Assembly: GCA_021809225.1 (NCBI GenBank)
Contig: JAKBAL010000008.1
Location: 1-14,359, forward strand
Direction of reading: 5' to 3'
DNA from: Pseudomonadota bacterium
GTDB lineage: Bacteria; Pseudomonadota; Alphaproteobacteria; UBA9655
Length of the DNA: 14,359 nucleotides
In this document: positions 6,912 to 13,708 of the stretch, piece after piece
Numbering within the stretch: position 1 is the stretch's first letter
Layout of the letters: each line of letters begins with the position of its first letter
The notes under the pieces: model-generated
What the model was told of the DNA's origin: nothing
The model's input: only the letters and a program-made list of their open reading frames with translations
Database searches by the model: none
Position numbers and translations under genes: made by a program

Positions 6912-8057
6912 CTACTTTTCCTTCAGGCTTTCAAGGAATCTTTGAGCATTTGAATCACCCTTCTCAGCTAGTTTATTAAGCATTTCTAAAGCTTTGTCTT
7001 TATCAAGAGGAAATCCTTTACCCTCGTAATGCATTCCGGCAAGCATGAACTCAGCGTTGCTATCGCCTTGTCTGGCTGCTCTTAAAAGCCACTGCTTTGC
7101 TTGGGTATAATCCGTTAAAATATCTTTATACACCCCTCCGAGATTACTTTGGGCGAGAACATGGTCTTGTATGGCAGCTTTCTCAAATTCTTCACGGGCT
7201 AAACCATAAAACTCTTCCTCATAATACAGAGCTCCAAGGTTGTTTTGAGCTTCAGCGAAGCCTTGTTTAGCGGACTTTCGAAACCAGTTTTTGGCTTTCT
7301 CTCGGTTTGGGGGAATGTCGCCCCATCCATCTCTGTACATCTCACCCAAGATGTTCTGAGCACCGGAATGGTTCCTGGCAGCTTTTTCTAAAATCGCCAG
7401 AGATTCAGAATACTTTTTATCTATTAAATATTGAACGCCTTGCTCATATTGAATTTGGGGGGTGTTCTCATCAAAGATGAGATCAGTTCTTAAATCTTTA
7501 AGTGTTTTTTTTGCTTTAGTATGACCAAGATCGGCTGCAAAGTTAAACCATGTCCAGGCTATAAAATGATTTTGAGGAACTCCCTCCCCTTTTAAATGCA
7601 TCACAGCAATATTATAAAAGGCCTGAGGATGCATCTGCTCAACGGCCTTCACATGCCAAGATAAGGCTTTTGTATAATTTCCCTCCTCGTAATAGGTGAC
7701 CCCAACATTATATTGAGCTTGAGGGTTTCCTCTTTTAGCTTCTCTTTTAAAACATTTGCGAGCTTTGGCGTATTTCTTTTCTGCAAAGAGTTTTCCTCCT
7801 CGTCGTTTTTTTTTATCTTCTTTTATTTCCTTGGAATCAGGTTGAGGGAGAGCTTTTATTTTCCTGAAGGTTTTAGGACTTTCAATGTCTTTCACTCCTT
7901 GTGGAGTATTCTTGAGAAGACTGCTTTGAAGCTGGTCATCGCGAGGACTTTCTCCTTTAATTTTCCCTGCTATGGCATTTGTTATTGCAAGAAGATAAAT
8001 AGATATTATTGTTGATAGTAATAATGATTTTTTATTTAAAAACAATGCAATTACCAT
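6912..8057 (-). CDS. Secreted Sel1-repeat protein
   Basis: The ATG at 8057 has an excellent ribosome binding site (AGGAGGA, three bases upstream). Residues 1-30 form a signal peptide (hydrophobic SLLLSTIISIYLLAITNA, cleavage after AIA-30). A charged, Lys-rich linker follows (about 60-95, including DKKKRRGGK). Residues about 95-380 are a nearly continuous array of Sel1/TPR-like repeats, for example PQAQYNVGVTYYEEGNYTKAL, AQNILGEMYRDGWGDI, AEAQNNLGALYYEEEFYGLA and AEFMLAGMHYEGKGFPLD. Several repeats are of the shorter TPR-like length. There is no enzymatic domain. Proteins of this type usually scaffold protein complexes in the periplasm or outside the cell. It faces the F-box/Sel1 gene and shares its terminator, but the two proteins do not look like simple duplicates. 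Confidence 0.92.
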   Translation of the reverse strand: MVIALFLNKKSLLLSTIISIYLLAITNAIAGKIKGESPRDDQLQSSLLKNTPQGVKDIESPKTFRKIKALPQPDSKEIKEDKKKRRGGKLFAEKKYAKARKCFKREAKRGNPQAQYNVGVTYYEEGNYTKALSWHVKAVEQMHPQAFYNIAVMHLKGEGVPQNHFIAWTWFNFAADLGHTKAKKTLKDLRTDLIFDENTPQIQYEQGVQYLIDKKYSESLAILEKAARNHSGAQNILGEMYRDGWGDIPPNREKAKNWFRKSAKQGFAEAQNNLGALYYEEEFYGLAREEFEKAAIQDHVLAQSNLGGVYKDILTDYTQAKQWLLRAARQGDSNAEFMLAGMHYEGKGFPLDKDKALEMLNKLAEKGDSNAQRFLESLKEK

Positions 8058-8090
8058 GAGTCCTCCTATAAAAATATATTTATTATTTAT

Positions 8091-8120
8091 TTTATAGAAG
8101 TATGATTATTTTTTCGTAAA
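8091..8120 (-). promoter_or_regulatory. Putative promoter of the minus-strand Sel1 gene
   Basis: On the minus strand TTTACG (8115-8120), an 18-base spacer and TATAAA (8091-8096) lie about 35 bases upstream of the ATG. The region is very AT-rich, so chance matches are likely. Confidence 0.3.
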
Positions 8121-8183
8121 GAAATAATAAGTTTAAAATTGTTACTTTAATAAAGTTTAACACAACAACGAAAGGAAAAAATC

Positions 8184-8291
8184 ATGAATAAAAAAATAGT
8201 ATTGTGTGCAGCCATGCTAATGGCATGTATAAAATACTTTAAAGCGGAATATGTTCGAAAAATGGCGGGGTTTGTCTTTGACCTCGTCTAG
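8184..8291 (+). pseudogene. Truncated secreted-protein ORF ending in the duplicated pyrH fragment
   Basis: A good ribosome binding site (GAAAGGA, eight bases upstream) precedes an ATG that begins MNKKIVLCAAMLMAC, which looks like the start of a signal peptide, possibly of a lipoprotein. The frame then continues as a charged, unrelated-looking segment (IKYFKAEYVRKMAG...) and stops at the TAG at 8289-8291, which lies inside the duplicated pyrH end. The product would be 35 residues. My reading is that this is the 5' remnant of a gene whose body was lost when the neighbouring unit inserted. A genuine small protein cannot be excluded. Confidence 0.4.
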
Positions 8292-8335
8292 CGAATCAGT
8301 GTAAAACGCCCAATTCCTTGCAGGGCATCTATAAT
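8288..8335 (-). pseudogene. Detached duplicate of the pyrH 3' end
   Basis: This 48-base segment matches 9079-9126, the last 15 codons plus stop of pyrH, at 46 of 48 positions and in the same orientation. It still encodes IDALQGIGRFTLIR and a TAG stop. The two differences are CGC instead of CGG for the final Arg, and ATA (Ile) instead of ATG (Met) near the other end. Homology stops abruptly next to the hepT stop codon. Together with the true pyrH end it forms a direct repeat flanking mntA-hepT. Confidence 0.9.
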
Positions 8336-8336
8336 T

Positions 8337-8696
8337 TTAAATAGTTAACAACGTGAGTTTGTCTTTTTTTATGCTTTCTAACTGAGATTGTAAGGGAGGG
8401 AGATCGTTGGTAATTGTTTCCCAAATAATTCCCGTGTGAATACCAAAATATTCATGAATGAGAAGATTTCTCATGTCTCGCATGTATTTCCAGGGGATGA
8501 GAGGATATTCTTGAACAAGGGGTTCTGGGATATGACGCGCAGCTTCTCCAATAATTTCAAGGTTACGCACAACGGCATCAATTGTGCGCTGGTCTGATTC
8601 AAATTTTTGTAGATTAAGACCATCGGTGTACTGCTGTATTCGCTCTAGTGCGTCTAAAATATCTTCAAGTCGAAAAAACCATTCTCTAGAGGACAT
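8337..8696 (-). CDS. hepT: HepT-type HEPN RNase toxin (DUF86)
   Basis: The toxin half of a HEPN/MNT toxin-antitoxin module. It is a small all-helical HEPN domain RNase, 119 residues long, as usual for the DUF86/HepT family. The catalytic motif RX4HXY is intact: Arg76, NLLI, His81, Glu, Tyr83. Upstream, the GEAARHIPEP segment (50-59) is typical of the family. The known mechanism in this family is that the MNT partner adenylylates the Tyr of HXY and so silences the RNase. The ATG at 8696 overlaps the end of mntA by 11 bases, so the two are translationally coupled with the antitoxin first. The stop is immediately followed by the duplicated pyrH end. All key residues are present, so the module looks functional. 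Confidence 0.93.
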   Translation of the reverse strand: MSSREWFFRLEDILDALERIQQYTDGLNLQKFESDQRTIDAVVRNLEIIGEAARHIPEPLVQEYPLIPWKYMRDMRNLLIHEYFGIHTGIIWETITNDLPPLQSQLESIKKDKLTLLTI

Positions 8697-8976
8697 GTAT
8701 AGATTCTTTAAGAATTCTGTTACGTAAGCGAGGATGAAGGGCTTGTTCGGTCACTAAATCAACCTGGGTATCAAGTATTTCCTCGAGATGATCTCTAAGT
8801 TCTAAAAATGCAAAGAGTCCTAAAGGTTGATTAAAAGATACAAGAATATCCACATCGCTCGTTTCTTTCTCATCGCCTCTCGCAACAGACCCAAATACGG
8901 AAAGAGATTTTACGCCGTATTCTTCAATCGCTTTTCTATCATGGGTAAGACACTGGAGAATGTTTTTCCGTTTCAT
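8686..8976 (-). CDS. mntA: MntA-type minimal nucleotidyltransferase antitoxin
   Basis: A minimal nucleotidyltransferase of 96 residues that in characterised systems transfers AMP to the HXY tyrosine of HepT and neutralises it. The GSX10DXD signature is exact: Gly29-Ser30, ten residues, Asp41-Val-Asp43. A third acidic residue sits at Asp73 in QVDLVT. The N-terminal part (FGSVARGDEKETSDVDILV) is textbook for the family. The ATG at 8976 is preceded by AAGGA. About 100 AT-rich bases separate it from the pyrH stop and I see no terminator there, so read-through transcription from pyrH is possible. Confidence 0.94.
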   Translation of the reverse strand: MKRKNILQCLTHDRKAIEEYGVKSLSVFGSVARGDEKETSDVDILVSFNQPLGLFAFLELRDHLEEILDTQVDLVTEQALHPRLRNRILKESIHVL

Positions 8977-9078
8977 GTTTGTCCTTAAACTTAAACAACA
9001 TTATTTTATATTTTATCATAAACAGCCTAAAAAAAATAATGATTTTTAATAGATTACTGAGAATTAATAGGGTTAAGC

Positions 9079-9801
9079 CTACCGAATCAGTGTAAAACGC
9101 CCAATTCCTTGCAGGGCATCCATAATACCATGAGGGTTCTGGATGGAAAAGACCATGATGGGGATTTGACTCTCGCGGGCAAGGGCAATGGCGGCCGTAT
9201 CCATAACTCTTAGGTTTTCCGTTAATACCTGTTGATAGGTAAGCTCTGGATAAAAGATCACATCCTTGTGCTTCATGGGGTCAGCACTATAGACTCCATC
9301 CACCTTTGTGGCCTTCATAAGAATTTGACAATTAAGCTCGGATGCCCTTAAAGCTGCTGCAGAATCGGTGGTAAAGTAAGGATTTCCCGTGCCTGCAGCG
9401 CAAATAACGATGCGGCCTTTTTTCATGTGATGAGCAGCTCTTCTTTGGATATAAGGTTCACAAATAGTTTGCATGGGGATTGCGGACATGACCCGCGTAT
9501 CAATTCCCATTTGATCAAGCTTATTTTGTAAAGCCAAGGCATTCATAATGGTGGCGAGCATCCCCATTTGATCAGAGGTTGTGCGTTCAATCCCTTGTTC
9601 TTCACCTTTCAGTCCCCGAAAGATGTTTCCGCCTCCCACAACAATGGCTTGTTCAACACCTAATTCATAGGCCCCTTTTATTTCGTTGCAGATGCGCTCA
9701 ATGGTGTGTGAATCAAGCCCATAGGGCTGATCTCCCATCAGAGCTTCTCCAGATAATTTTAACAAGACACGCTTATAGAGAGGTTTTTGCGAGATGTTCA
9801 T
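9079..9801 (-). CDS. pyrH: Uridylate kinase (UMP kinase)
   Basis: A cytosolic amino-acid-kinase-fold enzyme that phosphorylates UMP to UDP, essential for pyrimidine nucleotide supply. Counting from the ATG at 9801, the blocks are KLSGEALMG (15-23), GGGNIFRG (56-63), the DQMGMLATIMNALALQ helix (77-92), GTGNPYFTTD (137-146) and KATKVDGVYSADP (163-175). The length of 240 residues is typical. This start places YKRVLLKLSGEAL at the normal distance from the N-terminus. ATGs at 9810 and 9825 and a TTG at 9846 (with a close GAGG) are alternatives. Its usual neighbours tsf and frr are both separated from it by accessory DNA. The last 15 codons are duplicated at 8288-8335. Confidence 0.96.
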   Translation of the reverse strand: MNISQKPLYKRVLLKLSGEALMGDQPYGLDSHTIERICNEIKGAYELGVEQAIVVGGGNIFRGLKGEEQGIERTTSDQMGMLATIMNALALQNKLDQMGIDTRVMSAIPMQTICEPYIQRRAAHHMKKGRIVICAAGTGNPYFTTDSAAALRASELNCQILMKATKVDGVYSADPMKHKDVIFYPELTYQQVLTENLRVMDTAAIALARESQIPIMVFSIQNPHGIMDALQGIGRFTLIR

Positions 9802-9996
9802 GTGATTCATTCCGGTATTTTGCATATTATTCTTCAAACGTTTCAATATCCTCTTTGTTTTAAGGGTACAGCTCTAAATGAGCAATGAAAAAATAATTTT
9901 GTTAGAATCTATCAACATTTGCAAAAATATTTTTTTCATTCAAACTGTTGTCTCTGCGTAAGGGAATCAAGGAAAACAGGAGATGAGAAGGGGAGG

Positions 9997-10080
9997 ATGG
10001 AAAAAATGAGATTTTTTAAGTCCTCTTGTTTCGGACCGTTACTGGATCATCCCTTGTTTGGGAATGTGGTTAGAACTTAA
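9997..10080 (+). CDS. Possible 27-residue small ORF
   Basis: A short frame in the pyrH-msrA gap, starting at an ATG at 9997 or in frame at 10006. The latter has GGGGAGG nine bases upstream. The product would be a short peptide beginning MEKMRFFKSSCF with no recognisable motif. The strong purine-rich ribosome-binding-like stretch is the only support, so it may be chance or a remnant. The rest of 9802-9996 holds no feature I can support beyond the expected pyrH promoter, for which no clear -35/-10 pair was found. Confidence 0.2.
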   Translation: MEKMRFFKSSCFGPLLDHPLFGNVVRT

Positions 10081-10088
10081 AAAGCATT

Positions 10089-10622
10089 TTATTTTTCTTT
10101 ATTCCATAAGTCATTAAGCAATTCCTCTCGTCCACTTGCCTTTTTATATAGCTGATAATGGACTGGATTTTTTTTGTAGTATTCTTGGTGGTATTCTTCA
10201 GCAGGATAAAATAGGCCTGCTGGTAAAATCTGTGTCGCAATTTTAGCATTTAATTTTTGAGCGACTTCTTCACGAGACTTTGTAGCCATTTTAAATTGGT
10301 CTTCATTGCTATAGAATATTGCTGTAAAATAAGGAGAACCTCGATCAGCAAATTGTCCGCCCGCATCTGTAGGGTCAATGCTTTTCCAGTAGAGATTTAA
10401 TAGCTCATCATAAGTAATTTCTTCCGGATTATAGAGGACTTCAACTGCTTCATAGTAGCCCGTTCCTCCTGCAGAAACTTCTTTGTATGTTGGATTTTGG
10501 GTATGCCCACCGCAATATCCAGAAGTTACCTTGATTACGCCTACATTTCCTGTAAAGGCTGTTTCTGTACACCAGAAGCAGCCTCCCGCAAAGATAGCTT
10601 TTTTATATTTATTTTCATTCAT
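10089..10622 (-). CDS. msrA: Peptide-methionine (S)-S-oxide reductase MsrA
   Basis: Reduces the S-epimer of methionine sulfoxide in oxidised proteins, using thioredoxin. The catalytic motif GGCFWC lies at residues 13-18, with nucleophile Cys15 and a second Cys18. Cys37 (GYCGG) is a further thiol, where many relatives have GYAGG. The GTGYYEAVEV, YHQEYYKKNP and adjacent HY motifs are intact. The length of 177 residues is normal. There is no signal peptide, so it is cytosolic. The start overlaps the msrB end by 8 bases, giving a msrB-msrA operon. The pair sits between tsf and pyrH, which are adjacent in most relatives, so it is an insertion into the cluster. Confidence 0.97.
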   Translation of the reverse strand: MNENKYKKAIFAGGCFWCTETAFTGNVGVIKVTSGYCGGHTQNPTYKEVSAGGTGYYEAVEVLYNPEEITYDELLNLYWKSIDPTDAGGQFADRGSPYFTAIFYSNEDQFKMATKSREEVAQKLNAKIATQILPAGLFYPAEEYHQEYYKKNPVHYQLYKKASGREELLNDLWNKEK

Positions 10623-11010
10623 TATTTTGATCCTTGGGTTGGAATTTAAGTGCGAGAGAGTTTATGCAAAAACGTTTGCCTGTTGGCTTGGGTCCATCTT
10701 CGAACAGATGACCTAAATGAGCCTTACATTTGCCACAGAGCACTTCCTCTCTAACCATTCCAAAACTATTATCTTTTTTTGTTGCTATAGCGTCCGGATT
10801 TGCGGATTCCCAAAAACTTGGCCAACCACTCTTGGAATCGTATTTTGTGGTTGAAGAGAACAATTCATTCTCACAGCAGGCACAAGAATAAGTCCCTGAA
10901 TCATAATTCTTGTTATATTTACCAGAAAAGGGAGCTTCAGTTCCTTTTAGCCAGCATATATTATAAACCTCTTTAGGAACGTTCTTCCATTCTTCAGGAT
11001 CATCGCTCAT
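10615..11010 (-). CDS. msrB: Peptide-methionine (R)-S-oxide reductase MsrB
   Basis: Reduces the R-epimer of methionine sulfoxide and so complements MsrA. Counting from the ATG at 11010, the structural zinc site is complete: Cys43 and Cys46 (SCACC) and Cys92 and Cys95 (CGKC). The catalytic block RFCINS has its nucleophile at Cys115, and KSGWPSFW near 60-67 is diagnostic. The length is 131 residues. An upstream in-frame ATG at 11070 would add 20 Lys/Asn-rich residues without a ribosome binding site. The start at 11010 has AAGGA ten bases upstream and matches the usual family length. It is the first gene of the two-gene oxidative repair operon. Confidence 0.96.
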   Translation of the reverse strand: MSDDPEEWKNVPKEVYNICWLKGTEAPFSGKYNKNYDSGTYSCACCENELFSSTTKYDSKSGWPSFWESANPDAIATKKDNSFGMVREEVLCGKCKAHLGHLFEDGPKPTGKRFCINSLALKFQPKDQNNE

Positions 11011-11190
11011 TTTGTAATGTTCCTTTTTCTTAACGTAGGCATTGGTTCTATTATTTTTAGAATTTATCATAGAAAGCGTTACAAATTTATTAAATAAGAA
11101 TTTGTAAATTATTAAACAATTTTATTGTGTTCTATTTTTAATAATAATTAAATTATATTTAAAATATCAAAATAGAAAATATTAAGATAT

Positions 11191-11514
11191 AAAAATAAAA
11201 GTATTTTTTTAGCTCTTTTAGGCGGTTTTGCATTGACTCAAGCTCATGCAGGAACAACTTTTATATGGTCTAAAGACAATAAGGACGCTAATGATACAAA
11301 AATATTTGCTCATGGTAAAATGGTGCCAAATAATCTTTCCTCAACCCACAGAATTGTAACTATTGATGAGTTGGTCGATGATTTTGAGTTTGTGCCGTCT
11401 TTTCATAATGGGAATGGCAAAGAGAAACAAGAAATGGTAGAAATTTGACATATATACAATGTATTATTTACAGGTGATAAAGACAATTATACAATGACTC
11501 TAACAAAGCAATAA
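11191..11514 (+). pseudogene. Decayed small secreted-protein gene (lost start, in-frame TGA)
   Basis: A frame open from 11176 encodes KNKSIFLALLGGFALTQAHA, a convincing signal peptide with an AHA cleavage site. A small mature protein follows, beginning GTTFIWSKDN. There is no ATG, GTG or TTG before the hydrophobic core; the first usable codon, TTG at 11233, would delete it. The frame is broken by TGA at 11446-11448. It then continues in the same phase for 21 codons to a TAA at 11512-11514 with plausible protein sequence (HIYNVLFTGDKDNYTMTLTKQ, in two parts). Both features point to recent decay, with TGA perhaps from a TGG. Family unknown. The flank 11071-11190 is extremely AT-rich and shows nothing else. 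A live gene with a non-standard start is the main alternative. Confidence 0.5.
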
Positions 11515-11529
11515 ATAAAACACTAGGCT

Positions 11530-11590
11530 CTACTCTGTGAACATAAGGATGATACATTTTGTGTCATTGAAATTTGTTCACAGAGAGTAG
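11530..11590. repeat. 61-bp imperfect palindrome between tsf and the decayed gene
   Basis: A perfect 11-bp inverted repeat, CTCTGTGAACA (11533-11543) with TGTTCACAGAG (11575-11585), is extended outward by imperfect pairing of CTA with TAG. Inside it a smaller pair ATGATAC (11548-11554) / GTGTCAT (11561-11567) forms a second hairpin. It could be a terminator for the decayed gene, or a relic of a miniature inverted-repeat element. Confidence 0.5.
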
Positions 11591-11597
11591 GCAAAGA

Positions 11598-11636
11598 AAA
11601 AAAGCTTAGATTTATTTGTGAAATCTAAGCTTTTTT
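11598..11636. terminator. Strong intrinsic terminator after tsf
   Basis: A perfect 16-bp stem (11598-11613 with 11621-11636, core AAGCTTAGATTT) around a seven-base loop, flanked on each side by A or T runs, so it can act in both directions. It lies about 40 bases beyond the tsf stop on the minus strand. It should end the rpsB-tsf transcript, separating it from msrB-msrA and pyrH. Confidence 0.85.
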
Positions 11637-11676
11637 ATTTAGAAAAGGTGCTTGGCAATGACTCGTGAGAAAAAGG

Positions 11677-12603
11677 CTATTTCTCCAATTGCGCAGCGAC
11701 TTCAGCAGCAAAGTCTGTTTGGTTTTTTTCAATTCCTTCACCCAGAGCAAAGCGGACAAATCCAGCAAGCTTTATGGGCTGACCTAGTTCTTTTGCAGCA
11801 GTGGTGACAATATCTTTTACGCGCGTTTTGCCGTCTATGATAAAGACTTGCTCTTCGAGGACAACTTCTTCATAGAATTTGCGGAGGCGACCTTCAATCA
11901 TCTTATCTACAAACTCTGCAGGCTTGCCAGAGGCAAGAGCTTGCTCACGGAAAATGGCTCGCTCCCGATCAACTTCAGAAGGATCCACGGATTCTATGTT
12001 AAGCGCTATTGGGTGAGCGGCTGCCACATGCATGGCAATTTGCTTATCCACAGCTTCAAGTTTCTCTTGGGGTGCTGAAGATTCAAGGGCTGCAAGCACA
12101 CCGAGACGTCCGAGTCCAGGTGCTGCTGCATTATGAATATAGGGAACCACAACGCCTTCAGAGACCTCGAGATATCCTGTTCGTCGCAACGTCATATTTT
12201 CTCCGATGGTGGCGACCAGATGCGTGAGTTCCTCTTCAACAGTTTTTTCAGAACCAGCATAAGGTGTTTTTTTCAGAACCTCTAAATCACCCTTAGCGGT
12301 TAGAGCCAATTCGGCCACTTTGCGGACGAAATCTTGAAAGTGTTCACTTCGGCCTACAAAGTCTGTTTCACTGTTGACTTCTACAATGGCTCCTCGTGGT
12401 CCTTTACAGAAAACACCCACGAGTCCTTCGGCTGCCACACGTCCAGATTTCTTAGCTGCAGCGGCAAGGCCTTTTTTACGAAGCCAATCGATGGCCATTT
12501 CTAAGTCACCTTGGTTTTCGGTAAGTGCCTTTTTACAATCCATCATACCTGCGCCTGTCTTTTCACGCAGTTCTTTCACGAGTGCGGGAGAAATATTCGC
12601 CAT
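11677..12603 (-). CDS. tsf: Translation elongation factor Ts
   Basis: The guanine nucleotide exchange factor that releases GDP from EF-Tu, acting in the cytosol. The N-terminal UBA-like domain [20 protein letters not shown] (4-23) and [17 protein letters not shown] are diagnostic. The [13 protein letters not shown] motif begins the core domain that contacts EF-Tu. The length of 308 residues is the full family length. The ATG at 12603 has AAGGAG five bases upstream. It lies 28 bases after the rpsB stop, so the two form one transcription unit that ends at the terminator at 11598-11636. Confidence 0.98.
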   Translation of the reverse strand: MANISPALVKELREKTGAGMMDCKKALTENQGDLEMAIDWLRKKGLAAAAKKSGRVAAEGLVGVFCKGPRGAIVEVNSETDFVGRSEHFQDFVRKVAELALTAKGDLEVLKKTPYAGSEKTVEEELTHLVATIGENMTLRRTGYLEVSEGVVVPYIHNAAAPGLGRLGVLAALESSAPQEKLEAVDKQIAMHVAAAHPIALNIESVDPSEVDRERAIFREQALASGKPAEFVDKMIEGRLRKFYEEVVLEEQVFIIDGKTRVKDIVTTAAKELGQPIKLAGFVRFALGEGIEKNQTDFAAEVAAQLEK

Positions 12604-12631
12604 AGCTTACTCCTTCTTAATTTAATTGAAT

Positions 12632-13468
12632 TTAAGCATTCTCTTGGATAGCTTCTGGATTGGCCGCTTCAACTATGGCCTCTTCTTCAGCAACCGCTAT
12701 AGTTTCAGTCTCAGTAAAGGGTTCTTCTTCAATGATAACTGTGACCTCTTCAGCTGCACCCACATCCACGCCACTTGATTTCATTTTAGTCTGCAGTCCA
12801 TCTAAGACGGAGGCAGAGACGAGAGTACAATAAAGTTCAATGGCGCGCTGTGCATCATCATTCCCAGGAATAATATAATCGATTCCATCAGGATTCGAGT
12901 TGCTATCTACAATCGCTACAACGGGAATACCAAGCTTGTTGGCTTCTTTAATGGCAATATCTTCCTTATTGGTATCAATAATAAAAAGAATATCTGGGAT
13001 CCCTCCCATATCCTTAATCCCACCTAGAGAAAGGTCCAGCTTGTGTCGTTCTCTTTCGAGGGTCAAAAGTTCCTTTTTTGTAAAACCATGAGCTCCTTGG
13101 TCAAATTGCTCTTGAAGCTCGCGTAAACGCTTAATGGATTGAGAAATTGTTTTCCAGTTCGTCAACATTCCACCAAGCCAACGATGGTTCACATAAAATT
13201 GACCGCAAAGAGCAGCGGATTCTTTAACTATTTGAGAGGCTTGTCTTTTTGTTCCAACGAAAAGGACACGTCCTCCTCCGGAAACAATATCACGAATCGC
13301 TTGTAAGGCATGGTGCAACATCGGAACGGTTTGTTGCAAGTCGATAATGTGAATTCCTCCCCGTGACCCATATAAATAAGGGCCCATTTTTGGGTTCCAT
13401 CGACGTGTTTGGTGTCCGAAGTGAATACCCGCTTCTAAAAGCTGGCGCATAGTAAATGTTGGCATCAT
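12632..13468 (-). CDS. rpsB: 30S ribosomal protein S2
   Basis: A small-subunit ribosomal protein at the head/body junction. The start [20 protein letters not shown] is standard for alphaproteobacterial S2. The blocks [27 protein letters not shown] and [23 protein letters not shown] are all intact. I place the start at the tandem ATGs at 13468/13465, because the open frame further upstream (to 13573) encodes non-homologous sequence that coincides with the leader. An AAAGGA lies about 11 bases upstream. The length is about 278 residues. The last 45 residues form an acidic Glu/Ala-rich tail ([16 protein letters not shown]...), a common but variable feature of S2 in this class. Confidence 0.97.
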   Translation of the reverse strand: MMPTFTMRQLLEAGIHFGHQTRRWNPKMGPYLYGSRGGIHIIDLQQTVPMLHHALQAIRDIVSGGGRVLFVGTKRQASQIVKESAALCGQFYVNHRWLGGMLTNWKTISQSIKRLRELQEQFDQGAHGFTKKELLTLERERHKLDLSLGGIKDMGGIPDILFIIDTNKEDIAIKEANKLGIPVVAIVDSNSNPDGIDYIIPGNDDAQRAIELYCTLVSASVLDGLQTKMKSSGVDVGAAEEVTVIIEEEPFTETETIAVAEEEAIVEAANPEAIQENA

Positions 13469-13500
13469 AATAATTGGTGTCCTTTCTCCAGTTAAACCGC

Positions 13501-13546
13501 CGCAGAGGGAAGGGGCCCTTATGGCCACCGGAGGAATCTCTCTGCG
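13501..13546 (-). promoter_or_regulatory. Structured rpsB leader (possible S2 autoregulatory element)
   Basis: The 5' untranslated region of rpsB contains a basal 7-bp stem (CGCAGAG/CTCTGCG, 13501-13507 with 13540-13546) closing an inner GGCC-ATAAG-GGCC hairpin (about 13513-13526). It lies 30 bases before the start codon. rpsB is autoregulated through its leader in other bacteria. Whether this fold does the same is inference. Confidence 0.35.
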
Positions 13547-13583
13547 TGAGGATTTTGTGATCTTAAAAACCACATTCAGAACC

Positions 13584-13613
13584 TATATACTCCTTCTTTA
13601 GGCCTCACAACAA
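13584..13613 (-). promoter_or_regulatory. Putative promoter of rpsB-tsf
   Basis: On the minus strand TTGTTG (13608-13613), an 18-base spacer and TATATA (13584-13589). This gives a leader of about 110 bases before the S2 start, long enough to contain the stem at 13501-13546. Confidence 0.4.
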
Positions 13614-13708
13614 GAAAAATATTTGGAATATGTCTAAAAGACTCCTGGATTTAAACTTTACAGCACCCAATTTGCATTTTGACTGAGTATAATGGCGTAT
13701 GAAGGGAA

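Larger units (their letters stand above)
8288..9126 (-). mobile_element. Candidate integrated unit carrying mntA-hepT, bounded by pyrH-end direct repeats
   Basis: Direct repeats of 48 bp (8288-8335 and 9079-9126, 46/48 identical) bound a unit with a period of 791 bp. Its only genes are mntA and hepT. The repeat is the 3' end of pyrH including its stop. This is the arrangement left when an element recombines into the end of a gene, supplies a new terminus and pushes the old one to the far side. No integrase or transposase is inside the unit, so mobilisation in trans, a remnant of a larger element, or an illegitimate duplication are all possible. Confidence 0.5.

Noticed and set aside
8696..8976. 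MNT protein as an aminoglycoside or other small-molecule nucleotidyltransferase
   Set aside because: At 96 residues with an exact GSX10DXD motif and an overlapping HEPN partner, it fits the MntA antitoxin family and not a resistance enzyme.
11446..11448. TGA read as tryptophan (recoded genetic code)
   Set aside because: TGA is used as the normal stop of cdsA, of the CCA/poly(A)-polymerase family gene and of the gene at 608-1150, and tryptophan is written as TGG throughout, so the in-frame TGA is better explained as a nonsense mutation.
13469..13573. 35-residue N-terminal extension of S2
   Set aside because: The extension has no ribosomal-protein character, the standard S2 start [13 protein letters not shown] follows it, and the DNA coincides with the structured leader and sits just downstream of the predicted promoter.
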